Source: Anaeromyxobacter sp. Fw109-5
GTDB lineage: Bacteria; Myxococcota; Myxococcia; Myxococcales; Anaeromyxobacteraceae
Assembly: GCF_000017505.1 (NCBI RefSeq)
Contig: NC_009675.1
Span: 1-64,000, forward strand
Length of the DNA stretch: 64,000 nucleotides
Direction: 5' to 3'
How positions within the stretch are numbered: the stretch's first letter is position 1; every line of letters starts with the position of its first letter. Positions 10,274 through 20,329 of this stretch are shown piece by piece. The notes below the pieces were generated by a model. The model saw only the letters and a list, made by a program, of their open reading frames with translations, was not told the DNA's origin and ran no database searches. The position numbers were made by a program, and so were the translations under genes.

Positions 10274-12310
10274 CTACCCCTCGCGCGGCGCGCGCGCGCC
10301 GGGGAGGCCGAGCGCGACGATCTCCGCCACGTCCATCACCCGCAGCCGCTCCTCGCGGCCGGTCTCGTTGACGCCGTCCTTCATCATGGTGAGGCAGAAC
10401 GGGCAGCCGGTGGCGACGACGCCGCCTGCTTCACCCAGCGTCGCGGCGGCCTCGTCCACGCGGTGCTGGTTCACGCGCGTCCCGAGCTTCTCCTCGAGCC
10501 AGAAGCGCCCCCCGCCCGCGCCGCAGCAGAAGCCCTGGCGGCGGTTGCGCGGCATCTCGACCATCTTCAGGCCGGGCACCGCGCCGAGCGCCTCCCGCGG
10601 CGCCTCGGTGACCCCGTTCCACCGGGCCAGGTAGCACGGGTCGTGGAAGGTGATCGTCCCGAGCCCCTCGGCGGCGGCGGGGGTGAGCCGCCCCTCGGCG
10701 ACGAGCCGCGCGATGAGCTCGGCGTGGTGCACCACCTCGTAGCGGCCGCCGAACTGCGGCAGCTCGTTCTCGAGGGTGTTGAGGCAGTGCGGGCACTGGA
10801 CGAGGATCTTCTTCACCCCGTAGCCGTTCAGCGTCTCCACGTTGGCCTGCGCCTGCAGCTGGAAGAGGTACTCGTTCCCCAGCCTGCGGGCCGCCTCGCC
10901 GTTGCAGGTCTCCTCCTCGCCCAGGATGGCGAACGAGACCTTCGCCTCGCGCAGGATGCGCACGATGGCGCGCGAGACCTTCTTCTGGCGGTCGTCGAAC
11001 GCCCCGGCGCAGCCCACGAAGAAGAGCCACTCGAACGGCTCCCCCGACGACGCGCGCGGCACGTCCAGGTCCTCGCACCACTCGGCGCGCTTGTTCGAGC
11101 CGATGCCCCACGGGTTCCCCTGGGTCTCGATCCCCTTGAAGACGCGGGCCGCCTCGTCCGGGAAGGAGGACTCCACGAGCACCTGCTGGCGCCGCATGTC
11201 CACGAGGCGCGGGACGTTCTCGATGAGCACGGGGCAGGCGGTCTCGCACCAGCCGCAGGTGGTGCACGCCCAGAACGTCTCCGGCGGCACGACCGAGGCG
11301 ATGGGGGGGAGCGCCCCGAGCGCCGCCTCCCGGGCGGCGGGCTCCTTCGCGCGGGCCGCGGCGGCGAGCGCGGGGGCGACGTCCAGCAGGTGGTGGCGGA
11401 TCGTCCGGTTCACCTCCTTGTGCGAGAGCGGCTTGCCGGTCACGTAGGTCGGGCAGTGCGTCTGGCAGCGGCCGCACTCGGTGCAGCTGTAGACGTCCCA
11501 GGCCTCCTTCCACGAGAGGTCCTTCACCGTGGCGGCGCCGTAGCTCGCGTCCTCCGCCTCGAGCTCGAGCTTGCGCAGCGCGCCGGTGGGCGACAGCCGC
11601 GCGAAGAACACGTTCGGCAGGCCGGTGATGATGTGGAAGTGCTTCCCGAACGGCAGCACGTTCAGGAAGACGAGGATGATGGCGAGGTGCAGCCAGAAGG
11701 AGAGGACGCCGATCGCCCGCGCCGGGCCGGGCGCGAGCGGCGCGAGCAGGGCGCGCCCCAGCGCGCCGGCCGGCTCCCACGCCGAGCCGTGCTCGCCGCG
11801 GGCGAGGAGGACGGACCCCTCGAAGAGCAGGTCCGTCACCATCAGCCCGCCGATGAAGAGGAGGATCACCACGCCCTCGGTGGAGAGCGTGACCCGGTCC
11901 GGCTTCGTGACGAGGCGGCGCCACAGGAACCCGGCCACCCCCACGAGCGCGCCGAGCAGCACGAGGTCCTTCAGGAACCCGTAGACGCGGCCGAGCGGTG
12001 ACTCCGGGCCGAGGAGCGGCAGGTGGAAACCCTCGGTGAAGCCCATCCCGAAGAGGGTGATGGTCCGCAGCGCGAGCACCAGGAAGGCCGCGAAGACGAG
12101 CACGTGCAGGACGCCGGGACCGCGCTCCTCCGGATCGACGAGGCGCCGCTGGCCGAAGCCGTAGCGCAGGAGCGCCGCCACCCGCTCGCCGGTGCGCGAC
12201 AGCCGGTCGTCGCGCCGCAGCGCGAGGAGCGGCACGATCCGCCCGAGCATCGTGAAGGCGAAGAGCGCGAGCCCGACGAGGAGCATCGCGGCGGTGAGGA
12301 AGGGGCCCAT
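10274..12310 (-). CDS. Membrane Fe-S oxidoreductase (EMO/DUF224 type)
   Basis: This 678 aa protein has an N-terminal membrane part of about six helices, of the NarI-like heme b kind. It then has two [4Fe-4S] motifs, CTECGRCQTHCP and CTTCGWCETACP, followed by two CCG domains (around QCPHCLNTLENE and FCCGAGGGRFW) as in HdrD/GlpC. This layout is that of the ETF:(methyl)menaquinone oxidoreductase EMO, which passes electrons from acyl-CoA dehydrogenases via ETF to menaquinone. ATG 12310 is preferred to the upstream in-frame GTG because it starts a clean first helix (MGPFLTAAMLLVG). No etfAB lies next to it in this window. Related DUF224 proteins use other electron donors. Confidence 0.82.
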   Translation of the reverse strand: MGPFLTAAMLLVGLALFAFTMLGRIVPLLALRRDDRLSRTGERVAALLRYGFGQRRLVDPEERGPGVLHVLVFAAFLVLALRTITLFGMGFTEGFHLPLLGPESPLGRVYGFLKDLVLLGALVGVAGFLWRRLVTKPDRVTLSTEGVVILLFIGGLMVTDLLFEGSVLLARGEHGSAWEPAGALGRALLAPLAPGPARAIGVLSFWLHLAIILVFLNVLPFGKHFHIITGLPNVFFARLSPTGALRKLELEAEDASYGAATVKDLSWKEAWDVYSCTECGRCQTHCPTYVTGKPLSHKEVNRTIRHHLLDVAPALAAAARAKEPAAREAALGALPPIASVVPPETFWACTTCGWCETACPVLIENVPRLVDMRRQQVLVESSFPDEAARVFKGIETQGNPWGIGSNKRAEWCEDLDVPRASSGEPFEWLFFVGCAGAFDDRQKKVSRAIVRILREAKVSFAILGEEETCNGEAARRLGNEYLFQLQAQANVETLNGYGVKKILVQCPHCLNTLENELPQFGGRYEVVHHAELIARLVAEGRLTPAAAEGLGTITFHDPCYLARWNGVTEAPREALGAVPGLKMVEMPRNRRQGFCCGAGGGRFWLEEKLGTRVNQHRVDEAAATLGEAGGVVATGCPFCLTMMKDGVNETGREERLRVMDVAEIVALGLPGARAPREG

Positions 12311-12395
12311 GACGCGGCACGCTACCACCCCGCCGAGGGCGGGCAAGTTGCCCGGGGAGTCACGGCCGGGGCGCCGGCCGAGCCGCGAAATGGGT

Positions 12396-12422
12396 GAGGC
12401 CGCCCCGGTCTAGGGCGGCCTC
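12396..12422 (-). terminator. GC hairpin after the repeat lipoprotein
   Basis: The arms GAGGCCGCCC (12396-12405) and GGGCGGCCTC (12413-12422) are perfect inverted repeats with a 7-base loop. The hairpin lies about 40 bases past the stop of the minus-strand lipoprotein gene and before the promoter region of nothing on the plus strand. There is no T tract on either side, so factor-independent termination is uncertain. Confidence 0.4.
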
Positions 12423-12460
12423 GAGGTGCAGGCGGCGAGGCGCGATGGGCGAGGGCGCGA

Positions 12461-13609
12461 TCAGCGGCGACCGTCGCCGCGCGCCGGGCGACCGTCCCGC
12501 TCGCCCTGCTCCTGCTCGCCCTCGCGACGATCGTCGTCGTCCTCGCGCTGGCCACGCCCGCGGCCGTTGCCGCGGCCGTTACCTTCGCGGTTCCCCTTGC
12601 CGTTTCCGTTGCCGCGGGGCTCGGCGCCATCTCGGCCGCCCTGCGCGGGAGGGGGCGCGGCGCGTCCGGGCGGCGTGCCGCCGTGGCCGCGAGCGTCGCC
12701 GCTGTTGCCCGGCGAAGGCGTGGAGGAAGGCGGGACGGCTCGGTCGGGCCGGCCGTGGGCGGGAGGAGGAGCCGCGTGCCCGGGCGGCGTGCCGCCATGC
12801 CCCGGAGCCTCGCCGCCGCGGCCCGGCGTGGTCGGCACGGGGGCGGGCGGACGCGGCGGCTGCGGCGCTGGTGAAGCGTGTCCCGGGGGCGTGCCGCCGT
12901 GGCCGGGCGGGAGGTTGCCGTGCCCGGGGGCGTCGTCGCTGTGGCCGGGGCCGGGGCGGGACGGCACGGGGTACGGGGCGGGCGCAGGCACGGGCCGCTC
13001 GTAGCCGGGGCTCGGCCGCGGCGGGGTCGGGGCCGGGCGCGGGTAAGGAGCGGGCGCCGGGCGCGGATCGTAGACCGGGCGCGCGGGAGCGGGGGCCGGC
13101 CGCGGATCGTCGTAGTGCGCCGGCCGCGGGCTGGGCCGAGGAGCGCGCACGACGGGCCAGTAGCTGGGAGGAGGCGGGCGGTTCGGCCGCCAGCCGCCGC
13201 GGTAGATCCAGCCGCGCCCCCGGTTCCAGGCGAAGTCCGTACCCTGGGGCGGGAAGTACTCGTGCGTGTGCGGTCCGCGCACGTAGCACCAGCCGCGCCC
13301 CGGCACGGGATGGCCGCCGTGGTAGGCGAACACGTAGGGCCCGTTGAAGTAGTAGTACCCTTCGTGAAGGTCGTACCAGTCGGCTCGGTGCGGGGCGTAG
13401 TCGTGCTGGTGCGGCCCCTCCCCGTAGCACCAGCCGCCGCCGAGGTCGTCGGGGACGAAGTGCTGGCCGTGGTACCAGTAGCTCACGACCGGCGGCGGCG
13501 CGGGCGCCGGCGGCGGGGGAGGCGTGTAGATCGGCCGGCTCGCGCCGGAGTGCACGACGCAGCCCGAGGCGAGGGCGGCGGCGGCGACGAGTAGCAGCAG
13601 GCGCTTCAT
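12461..13609 (-). CDS. Pro/Gly-rich repeat lipoprotein
   Basis: This is a predicted outer-surface lipoprotein of unknown function, 382 aa. The signal peptide ends in a lipobox ASGC (Cys17). Residues about 40-170 are rich in Tyr, Trp, His and Gly, with two similar units around WCYGEGPHQHDY and WCYVRGPHTHEY. From about 170 the chain is Pro-rich low-complexity, with near-repeats of PGHGGTPPGHA at least three times. It ends in an Asn/Gly/Lys/Arg tail with a DDDD cluster. Comparable YXH-rich lipoproteins occur in myxobacteria. The repeats suggest a flexible spacer that holds the Trp/Tyr/His module away from the membrane. ATG 13609 follows a GGAGCC site. Confidence 0.8.
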   Translation of the reverse strand: MKRLLLLVAAAALASGCVVHSGASRPIYTPPPPPAPAPPPVVSYWYHGQHFVPDDLGGGWCYGEGPHQHDYAPHRADWYDLHEGYYYFNGPYVFAYHGGHPVPGRGWCYVRGPHTHEYFPPQGTDFAWNRGRGWIYRGGWRPNRPPPPSYWPVVRAPRPSPRPAHYDDPRPAPAPARPVYDPRPAPAPYPRPAPTPPRPSPGYERPVPAPAPYPVPSRPGPGHSDDAPGHGNLPPGHGGTPPGHASPAPQPPRPPAPVPTTPGRGGEAPGHGGTPPGHAAPPPAHGRPDRAVPPSSTPSPGNSGDARGHGGTPPGRAAPPPAQGGRDGAEPRGNGNGKGNREGNGRGNGRGRGQREDDDDRREGEQEQGERDGRPARGDGRR

Positions 13610-13830
13610 CGTGGGCTCCTTCGCGAGGGCTCGACCGATCGACGCACGGTGAGCGTCCGCATTCAGCGGGGCCCGTCAGGCGGCCCCTCGGCGGGAGCGT
13701 ATTCGCAATGCCCGTGCCGGGCGAATTCGACGCGCCAAGTCCGCGGGACTCTGCGGTCCCGGGCGCGGGGCCGGTGTGCGCGTGCCGGCCGCGCACGTGC
13801 GGCGGCACACTCGCGACCGCCTCGAGCCGC

Positions 13831-14499
13831 TCAGTGGAGGACGCGCGCCAGCGGGAGACCGTGGCGCACCTGCGCGTACCGCTCGAGGATCTCGCGGTAC
13901 TCGTCGGCCGAGCGAGGGCCGGCGATGAGCCACTCCTCTCCGACGACCAGCGCGGGGGCGACGTCGACGCCGCGGTCGACCGCCTCCTCGTAGCGGGCGC
14001 GCACGCGCCGCTCGGTCCAGGGCGTCGCGAGGGCGCACGCGAAGCGCGACACGTCGAGGCCCGCGCGCTCGGCGAGCTCGTAGAGCACGTCGGTGCGCGA
14101 CACGTTGACGCCGCGGAAGAGGGCCGCCTGGCGCAGCAGCGTGCGCAGGGCCTCCTCGCGCGCGTCGCCCTGCAGGCGCGCCGCGGCGAGCGCCGCGAGC
14201 GGCGGGATGGACGAGAGCGGCGGATCCGTCGAGAGCCACAGGTCGGGGGTGATGCCCCGCGCCTCCGGCTCCTTCGCCGCCTTGCGCGCCGCGCGGGCGA
14301 GCCGCTCCCGCTCGGCGCGCGACATCGCGCGCGGCTCGACGCGCAGCGGAAACGGCTCGTGCCGGAGCGGCGCGTAGGCGGCGGCGAGGTCGGCGAGCGC
14401 CGCCGCGATGCGCTTCTCGGCGACGAAGCACCAGGGCGAGAGCGGATCCTCGTACAGGACGAGCGGGATGGGCTCGACGGGCGGGGTTCGAGGTGGCAC
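13831..14499 (-). CDS. DsbA-fold protein (GST-kappa/FrnE-like)
   Basis: This is a cytoplasmic thioredoxin-fold protein of the DsbA family, 222 aa, without a signal peptide. Strand one is followed by DPLSPWCFV, so the CxxC of true oxidases is reduced to S-P-W-C, as in GST-kappa/2-hydroxychromene-carboxylate isomerase members. The cis-Pro loop appears as VAPALVV and is followed by GEEWLIAGPRSADEY, the standard C-terminal stretch. The single Cys argues against a disulfide oxidase and suggests glutathione-type or isomerase chemistry. It stands alone on the minus strand, 88 bases after rimK, so it may share the rimK transcript. Confidence 0.75.
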   Translation of the reverse strand: MPPRTPPVEPIPLVLYEDPLSPWCFVAEKRIAAALADLAAAYAPLRHEPFPLRVEPRAMSRAERERLARAARKAAKEPEARGITPDLWLSTDPPLSSIPPLAALAAARLQGDAREEALRTLLRQAALFRGVNVSRTDVLYELAERAGLDVSRFACALATPWTERRVRARYEEAVDRGVDVAPALVVGEEWLIAGPRSADEYREILERYAQVRHGLPLARVLH

Positions 14500-14587
14500 G
14501 GTTGCGGCGGATTCTAGAGGGCGGGATCGCTTTGGTGAAGGGGCGTCCGCAGGTCGGCCTGCTCGCCTGCCCGCTCCCCACCTCCGC

Positions 14588-15577
14588 TCACACGAGGCGA
14601 CCGCCCGTGCTGCCGGAGAGGCGGGCGTGGCCGAACTCGATGGCGTGCGACACGTAGGCCGTGGCGATGTCCACGCCGGTGGCCGCCTCGAGCCCCTCGA
14701 AGCCGGGGGAGGAGTTGACCTCCATGACCTTCGGGCCGGTGCGCGCCTCGAGCATGTCCACGCCGGCGACCTCGAGCCCCATCACCCGCGCGGCCTTCAC
14801 CGCCACCTCGGCGAACTCGCGGTCGAGCTCGACCGCCTCCGCCACGCCGCCCCGGTGGATGTTGGAGCGGAACTCGCCGGCGCGGGCCGTGCGCCGCATG
14901 GCGGCGACCACGTGGTCGCCCACCACGAGCGCCCGCACGTCCTTGCCGCGCGACTCGGCCACGAGCTCCTGCAAGAGGATCTCCTGACCCAGCGTCCAGA
15001 GCGTGTCGAGCATCCCCTCCACCTCCGCCGAGGTGTGGGCGATCATCACGCCGACGCCCTGCGTCCCCTGGATGAGCTTGATGATGCACGGCAGGCCGCC
15101 CACCATCTCGACCGCCTGGGGGACCTCGTCGCGGTAGCGGCACATCACCGTGCGCGGGATGTCGAGGCCGAAGCGCGAGAGGAGCTGCAGCGCGCGCAGC
15201 TTGTCGCGCGAGCGGGCGATGGGGATGGCGTTGTTCAGCACCGGCACGCCCATCATGTCGAGCTGGTTCACCACCGAGAGGCCGTAGCCGGTGATGGACG
15301 CGCCGATGCGGGGGATGGCCACGTGGACGTCGGTCGCGAGGAGCTCCTCGCCGGCGTAGAACATCCGCGGACGGTCGCGGCCGAGCACCATGTTGCAGCG
15401 GAGCGTGTCGAGCACGCGCGGCAGGTGGCCGAGCGCGCCCACCGCCTCGACGAGCCGCCGCGTCGAGTAGAGCTTCGGGTTGCGGGAGAGCACGACGACG
15501 CCGAGCCCCTCCGTCGAGGCGGACACGCGGCGGCGCCGCGCGCGCGGGCGCGCTCCGATCTTGCGGGGGGGCGGCAT
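14588..15577 (-). CDS. rimK: RimK-type ATP-grasp ligase
   Basis: This enzyme is in the family that adds glutamate residues to the C-terminus of ribosomal protein S6. The family sequence runs the whole length: LGVVVLSRNPKLYSTRRL at the start, IPRIGASITGYG, IARSRDKLRALQLL, the ATP-grasp core FRSNIHRGG and the metal site VMEVNSSPGFEGLE. It is 329 aa, with an Arg-rich N-terminal extension (PRARRRRVSAS) of about 20 residues before the usual first strand. ATG 15577 is used; a later start is possible. It is divergent from ileS with 117 bases between. Some relatives act on other substrates such as coenzyme F420, so the target is inferred. Confidence 0.88.
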   Translation of the reverse strand: MPPPRKIGARPRARRRRVSASTEGLGVVVLSRNPKLYSTRRLVEAVGALGHLPRVLDTLRCNMVLGRDRPRMFYAGEELLATDVHVAIPRIGASITGYGLSVVNQLDMMGVPVLNNAIPIARSRDKLRALQLLSRFGLDIPRTVMCRYRDEVPQAVEMVGGLPCIIKLIQGTQGVGVMIAHTSAEVEGMLDTLWTLGQEILLQELVAESRGKDVRALVVGDHVVAAMRRTARAGEFRSNIHRGGVAEAVELDREFAEVAVKAARVMGLEVAGVDMLEARTGPKVMEVNSSPGFEGLEAATGVDIATAYVSHAIEFGHARLSGSTGGRLV

Positions 15578-15694
15578 GAGGCGGGGAAGGTTAGCGGCGC
15601 CCCGCTCCGCCCGCAATGGAGCGCCCGGCCGAACCGCTTCGTTGAATGTCCTCCCCCGCGCTGCTAAAAACCCGGGTTTCCCAGAGGAAAGCAC

Positions 15695-18538
15695 GTGGAC
15701 TACAAGGACACCGTCAACCTTCCCAAGACGCCGTTCCCGATGAAGGCGAACCTTCCCCAGCGGGAGCCGGAGATCCTGCGCGGCTGGGAGGAGCAGGCGA
15801 TCTTCCAGCGCCTCGTCGCGTCGAACGCGGAGCGGCCGGGCGCGAAGAGGTTCGTGCTGCACGACGGGCCGCCGTACGCGAACGGCGACATCCACATCGG
15901 CCACGCGCTGAACAAGATCCTGAAGGACGTGGTGGTGAAGTACCGCAACCTGAAGGGAGAGGTGGCGGACTACGTGCCGGGCTGGGACTGCCACGGGCTC
16001 CCCATCGAGCTCAAGGTGGACAAGGAGCTCGGGCCGAAGAAGCGGGACATGGACCGCGCCCAGGTCATCGAGGCGTGCCGGGCCTACGCGCGAAAGTGGA
16101 TCGAGCGGCAGCGCGAGGCGTTCAAGCGGCTCGGCGTGTTCGGCCGCTGGGACGACCCGTACACCACCATGTCGAAGGGGTACGAGGCGGAGATCGTCCG
16201 CACCCTCGCGCGGGCCGCCGAGAAGGGCTTCCTGTACCGCGGCAAGAAGCCGGTCTACTGGTGCGTCACCGACCGCACCGCGCTCGCCGAGGCGGAGGTC
16301 GAGTACGAGGACCACACCTCGCCCTCGATCTACGTCGCGCTCGACCTCGTCTCGCCGCTGCCCGACGCGAAGCTCGCGGGCCGCAAGGCGCGCCTCGTCA
16401 TCTGGACCACCACCCCCTGGACGCTGCCCGCGAACCTCGCCGTGGCGGCGCACCCGGAGTTCGACTACGTCGCCTACGAGCTGGGCGGCGAGGTGCTGGT
16501 GGTCGCGAAGGACCTCCTCGCCCGCTTCCTCGCCGACTGCGCGCCGGGCGAGCTCGCCGTGAGCGACGCGCCGGCGGCGCACACGCCGGATGCGCACGCC
16601 GCCGCCACGGGCGGGGGCGGGGTCGCGCCGAGCGCGCGCCTCGTCCACCCGGAGCGCGTCCTCGCCCACCTCGACGGAAAGGCGCTCGAGGGGCTGCGCT
16701 ACCGCCACCCGTTCATGGGGCGCGAGTCGCCGGTGATCCTGGGCGAGCACGTGACGCTCGAGGCCGGCACCGGCCTCGTGCACACCGCCCCGGGCCACGG
16801 CGCCGAGGACTACCAGGTCGGCCTGGCCTACGGGCTCGAGGTGCTGAACCCGGTGGACGGCGCGGGCCGCTTCACGGCGGAGGCCGGCAAGTACGCCGGC
16901 AAGAAGATCTTCGAGGCGAACCCCGAGATCGTGGCGGACCTCCACGCCTCGGGCCACCTCCTCTCCGATCCCAAGGCGTCGCTGCGCCACAGCTACCCGC
17001 ACTGCTGGCGGTGCCACAACCCGGTGGTGTTCCGCGCCACCGATCAGTGGTTCCTCTCGCTCGAGCACGCCGGGCTGCGCAGGCAGGCGCTCGCGGAGAT
17101 CGACAGGGTGCGCTGGATCCCGCGCTGGGGGCGCGAGCGCATCTACGGGATGATCGAGAACCGGCCGGACTGGTGCCTCTCCCGCCAGCGCACCTGGGGC
17201 GTGCCCATCCCCGTCTTCTACTGCGAGGGCTGCTCCGAGGCGCTCGTGTCACCTTCCGTGATGGAGCGGGTGGCGGAGGCCTTCGAGCGGGAGGGCATCG
17301 AGGCCTGGTACCGCCACGCGCCGGCAGACTTCACCGGGGGCGAGCGGTGCCCCGCCTGCGGCGAGGGCGAGTTCCGGCGCGAGCAGGACATCCTCGACGT
17401 GTGGTGGGACTCCGGCGTGTCGTGGGCGGCGGTGGCGGAGAAGCGCGGCCTCGGCGTGCCGGTCGATCTCTACCTCGAGGGCTCGGACCAGCACCGCGGC
17501 TGGTTCCACTCGTCGCTCCTCACCTCCGTCGCCACCCGCGCGCACGCGCCGTACCGCGCGGTGCTCACCCACGGCTTCGTCCTCGACGGCCAGGGCAAGG
17601 CGATGTCGAAGAGCCTGGGGAACACCGTCGCCCCCGACGAGATCATCAAGAAGTACGGCGCGGACATCCTGCGCCTGTGGGTCTCCGCCTCCGACTACCG
17701 CGACGACGTGCGCATCTCGAGCGAGATCGTCTCCGGCCTGGCCGAGGGCTACACCAAGATCCGCAACACCGTGCGCTACATGCTGGGCGCGCTGGACGGG
17801 TTCGATCCGTCGCGCGACGCGGTGCCGCTCGACGAGCTCGAGCCGCTCGACCGCTGGGCGCTCGCGAAGCTCGCCGCCTGGGACGAGAAGGTGAAGGCGG
17901 CCTACGAGGAGTACGAGTTCCACCTCGCCTACCACGCCACCATGCAGCTCTGCGCGGTGGACCTCTCGGCCCTCTACTTCGACATCATCAAGGACCGGCT
18001 CTACACCTGGAAGAAGGACGGCAAGCCCCGCCGCTCGGCGCAGACCGCGCTCTGGCTCGTCTGCCAGGACGTGCTGCGGCTGCTCGCGCCGGTCCTGTCG
18101 TTCACCGCGAGCGAGGCGTGGGGACACCTGCCCGGCAAGCCCGCCGAGAGCGTGTTCCTGGCCGGGCTGCCCACCCGCGCGCGCCCCGCCGACGCGGACG
18201 CGCTCGAGGCGCGCTACGGCAAGCTCTTCGAGGTGCGGGCGGCGGTGCAGAAGAAGCTCGAGGAGGCGCGCCGCGCCGGGCTCATCGGCAAGAGCCTCGA
18301 GGCGGCGGTGACCGTGCGCGCGGAGGGCGAGACGCGCGCCCTCCTCGAGGAGGCGAAGGCCGAGCTGCCCACCCTGTTCATCGTCTCCAGGGTGACGCTC
18401 GCCGACGGCCCGTCGGGCGTGGAGGTCGAGCGCGCGCCCGGCGAGAAGTGCGAGCGGTGCTGGATCTACGCGGCCGACCGCGGCGCCGATCCGGCCCACC
18501 CCACCCTGTGCGGCAAGTGCGCGGACGCGATCCGATGA
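15695..18538 (+). CDS. ileS: Isoleucyl-tRNA synthetase
   Basis: This is the class I synthetase that charges tRNA-Ile. At 947 aa it has the family length. It shows the HIGH motif ([11 protein letters not shown]), the KMSKS motif (KAMSKSLGN), the editing-domain [13 protein letters not shown] and a C-terminal zinc finger CERCWIY...CGKC, placing it in the bacterial type with a zinc tail. A short Ala/Gly/His insertion lies at about residues 285-305 in the editing domain. The start is GTG 15695 preceded by AGAGGAAAG. It overlaps lspA by four bases (ATGA), forming the common ileS-lspA pair. Confidence 0.97.
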   Translation: MDYKDTVNLPKTPFPMKANLPQREPEILRGWEEQAIFQRLVASNAERPGAKRFVLHDGPPYANGDIHIGHALNKILKDVVVKYRNLKGEVADYVPGWDCHGLPIELKVDKELGPKKRDMDRAQVIEACRAYARKWIERQREAFKRLGVFGRWDDPYTTMSKGYEAEIVRTLARAAEKGFLYRGKKPVYWCVTDRTALAEAEVEYEDHTSPSIYVALDLVSPLPDAKLAGRKARLVIWTTTPWTLPANLAVAAHPEFDYVAYELGGEVLVVAKDLLARFLADCAPGELAVSDAPAAHTPDAHAAATGGGGVAPSARLVHPERVLAHLDGKALEGLRYRHPFMGRESPVILGEHVTLEAGTGLVHTAPGHGAEDYQVGLAYGLEVLNPVDGAGRFTAEAGKYAGKKIFEANPEIVADLHASGHLLSDPKASLRHSYPHCWRCHNPVVFRATDQWFLSLEHAGLRRQALAEIDRVRWIPRWGRERIYGMIENRPDWCLSRQRTWGVPIPVFYCEGCSEALVSPSVMERVAEAFEREGIEAWYRHAPADFTGGERCPACGEGEFRREQDILDVWWDSGVSWAAVAEKRGLGVPVDLYLEGSDQHRGWFHSSLLTSVATRAHAPYRAVLTHGFVLDGQGKAMSKSLGNTVAPDEIIKKYGADILRLWVSASDYRDDVRISSEIVSGLAEGYTKIRNTVRYMLGALDGFDPSRDAVPLDELEPLDRWALAKLAAWDEKVKAAYEEYEFHLAYHATMQLCAVDLSALYFDIIKDRLYTWKKDGKPRRSAQTALWLVCQDVLRLLAPVLSFTASEAWGHLPGKPAESVFLAGLPTRARPADADALEARYGKLFEVRAAVQKKLEEARRAGLIGKSLEAAVTVRAEGETRALLEEAKAELPTLFIVSRVTLADGPSGVEVERAPGEKCERCWIYAADRGADPAHPTLCGKCADAIR

Positions 18539-19170
18539 GCGCGCGCCGGCCCTTCTCCAAGTGGGCGCTCCTGGCGCTCCTCTTCGTCACCCTGGTCGCG
18601 ATCGACCAGTGGACGAAGTACCTGGCGGTGGAGCGGCTCACCACGCTGTTCGAGCGGACCGGCGCGGAGACGCTCGGCGAGCGGCTCGCCGGCTTCCTCG
18701 AGCACCAGCACCTCGAGCCGATCTCCACCGACCCCTACTACGTGTGGCGGCCGGTCTGGCGCATGAACTACGTGGAGAACCCGGGCGCGGCGTGGGGGCT
18801 CTTCCGCGGCCACTCCGAGGCGTTCCGCAACGGCTTCTTCACGCTCGTCTCGCTCGGCGCGGTGGCCTTCATCCTCCACTACTACCGCAAGCTCCGGGCC
18901 GAGCAGCGCTACCTGCAGGTGGCCCTCGCGCTCGTCCTCTCCGGCGCGGTGGGGAACTTCCTCGACCGGCTCGCGCGCGGCTACGTCATCGACTTCATCG
19001 AGTGGTACTGGTGGAACCGGCCGGACATCCGCTGGCCGACGTTCAACATCGCCGACTCGCTCATCGTCGTCGGCGTCGCCCTGCTCGTCCTCCACCCGGG
19101 CTCCGGCAAGGCCGCCCAGAAGGCCGGGGCGGACGCCGAGGGCGACCGGCGCGCGTCCACCGGCGGCTAG
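18535..19170 (+). CDS. lspA: Lipoprotein signal peptidase II
   Basis: This membrane aspartic protease cleaves the signal peptide of diacylglyceryl-modified prolipoproteins. It is 211 aa, a little long for the family (about 160-170), because of an insertion around [20 protein letters not shown]. The conserved boxes are present: [27 protein letters not shown] with the first catalytic Asp region and FNIADS with the second. Its start ATG overlaps the ileS stop, so the two are coupled. lgt follows after 32 bases, which puts both lipoprotein-maturation steps in one operon. The many lipoproteins in this window would be substrates. Confidence 0.95.
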   Translation: MSARRPFSKWALLALLFVTLVAIDQWTKYLAVERLTTLFERTGAETLGERLAGFLEHQHLEPISTDPYYVWRPVWRMNYVENPGAAWGLFRGHSEAFRNGFFTLVSLGAVAFILHYYRKLRAEQRYLQVALALVLSGAVGNFLDRLARGYVIDFIEWYWWNRPDIRWPTFNIADSLIVVGVALLVLHPGSGKAAQKAGADAEGDRRASTGG

Positions 19171-19202
19171 CCGCGCGGGCGCTCCGCGCCCGGAGGAGCC
19201 TC

Positions 19203-20285
19203 ATGCACCCCGAACTCCTGCAGCTCGTCGTGCCCGAGGGGCTCGGCGCGCTCGTCGCCCTGGCGGTGCTCGTCATCTTCGTGGTGGGGCGCGCGGCGGC
19301 CCGGCTCCGCGAGGCGCGCCGCGCGGAGGAGCCGCTCCCGGTGGTCGCGGCCTTCCGCGCGGACTGGCCCACGAGCGCCGCGCTCGCGGCCGCGGCGCTC
19401 TGGCTCTGGCGCGCGGGCGCGCTCGACCGCGAGCTCCGCCTGTCGCTCCACAGCTACGGGGTGCTCATCGCCGCCGCGTTCCTCTCGGGCATCTGGCTCG
19501 CGCAGCGCGAGGCGCGCCGCTGCGGGCTCGAGGCGGGGCGCATCGCCGACCTCGCCTTCTGGGTCCTCGTCGCCGCGCTGGTGGGGAGCCGCGTCTACTT
19601 CATCCTCGTGAACTGGGGCGAGTACTTCGGCCCCGGCCGCTTCCTCCTGGCGACGCCCGTCGGGCGCATCCCGCGCGTGCTCGCCGTGTGGGAGGGTGGG
19701 CTCGTCTTCTACGGCGGCTTCATCGGCGCCGCCCTCGCGGCCGCGCTGTACATGCGCCGCCATCGCATGCCGTTCCTCGCCTACGCGGACGTCGTCATCC
19801 CGTCGGTCGCCTTCGGCCACTTCCTCGGGCGGCTCGGCTGCTTCGCCGCGGGCTGCTGCTGGGGCGGGCTCGCCGGCGAGCACCTCCCCTGGGCGGCGCG
19901 CTTCCCGCCCGAGTCGCTGGCGTACCGGACGTTCCTCGACCGGCCGGACCCCGCGCAGTACCTCGCCCCGGGCGGCGCGACGACGCTCCCGCTCCACCCG
20001 ACCCAGCTCTACGAGGCGTTCGGCGAGCTCGCCCTGTTCCTCGTCCTCGTCCTCGTGGTGCGGCCCCGCAAGCGCTTCCACGGGCAGGTGCTCGCGAGCT
20101 GGCTCCTCGCCTACGCGGTGCTGCGCACCGGCGTGGAGCTCTTCCGCGGCGACGTGGAGCGCGGCGTGTACCTCGGCCTGGGTGCGGGGCAGTGGACGTC
20201 CTTCGCGCTGCTCGCGGCGGGCGCGGCGGTGTGGGTGAGTGCGCGCAAGACGCGCCCTGCGCCGGCCGCCGCGGGTGCGCCCTAG
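19203..20285 (+). CDS. lgt: Prolipoprotein diacylglyceryl transferase
   Basis: This inner-membrane enzyme moves diacylglycerol from phosphatidylglycerol to the lipobox Cys. Its family boxes are LSLHSYGVLIA, FYGGFIGAA, the signature LGRLGCFAAGCCWGG and HPTQLYEA. At 360 aa it is about 70 residues longer than most Lgt proteins. The extra part is N-terminal and includes one or two added membrane segments before the usual first helix. ATG 19203 follows CCGGAGGAG, so the extension is likely translated. It is the last clear member of the ileS-lspA-lgt operon. Confidence 0.93.
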   Translation: MHPELLQLVVPEGLGALVALAVLVIFVVGRAAARLREARRAEEPLPVVAAFRADWPTSAALAAAALWLWRAGALDRELRLSLHSYGVLIAAAFLSGIWLAQREARRCGLEAGRIADLAFWVLVAALVGSRVYFILVNWGEYFGPGRFLLATPVGRIPRVLAVWEGGLVFYGGFIGAALAAALYMRRHRMPFLAYADVVIPSVAFGHFLGRLGCFAAGCCWGGLAGEHLPWAARFPPESLAYRTFLDRPDPAQYLAPGGATTLPLHPTQLYEAFGELALFLVLVLVVRPRKRFHGQVLASWLLAYAVLRTGVELFRGDVERGVYLGLGAGQWTSFALLAAGAAVWVSARKTRPAPAAAGAP

Positions 20286-20329
20286 CGCTGGCGTTGATCG
20301 TCCCCGCGCGCGGCCGCTAGACTCCGCGC

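Noticed and set aside
15646-19170. Very long open frames overlapping ileS and lspA on both strands
   Set aside because: They are out of frame with proteins that have clear family motifs. High GC content removes stop codons, so long shadow frames are expected.
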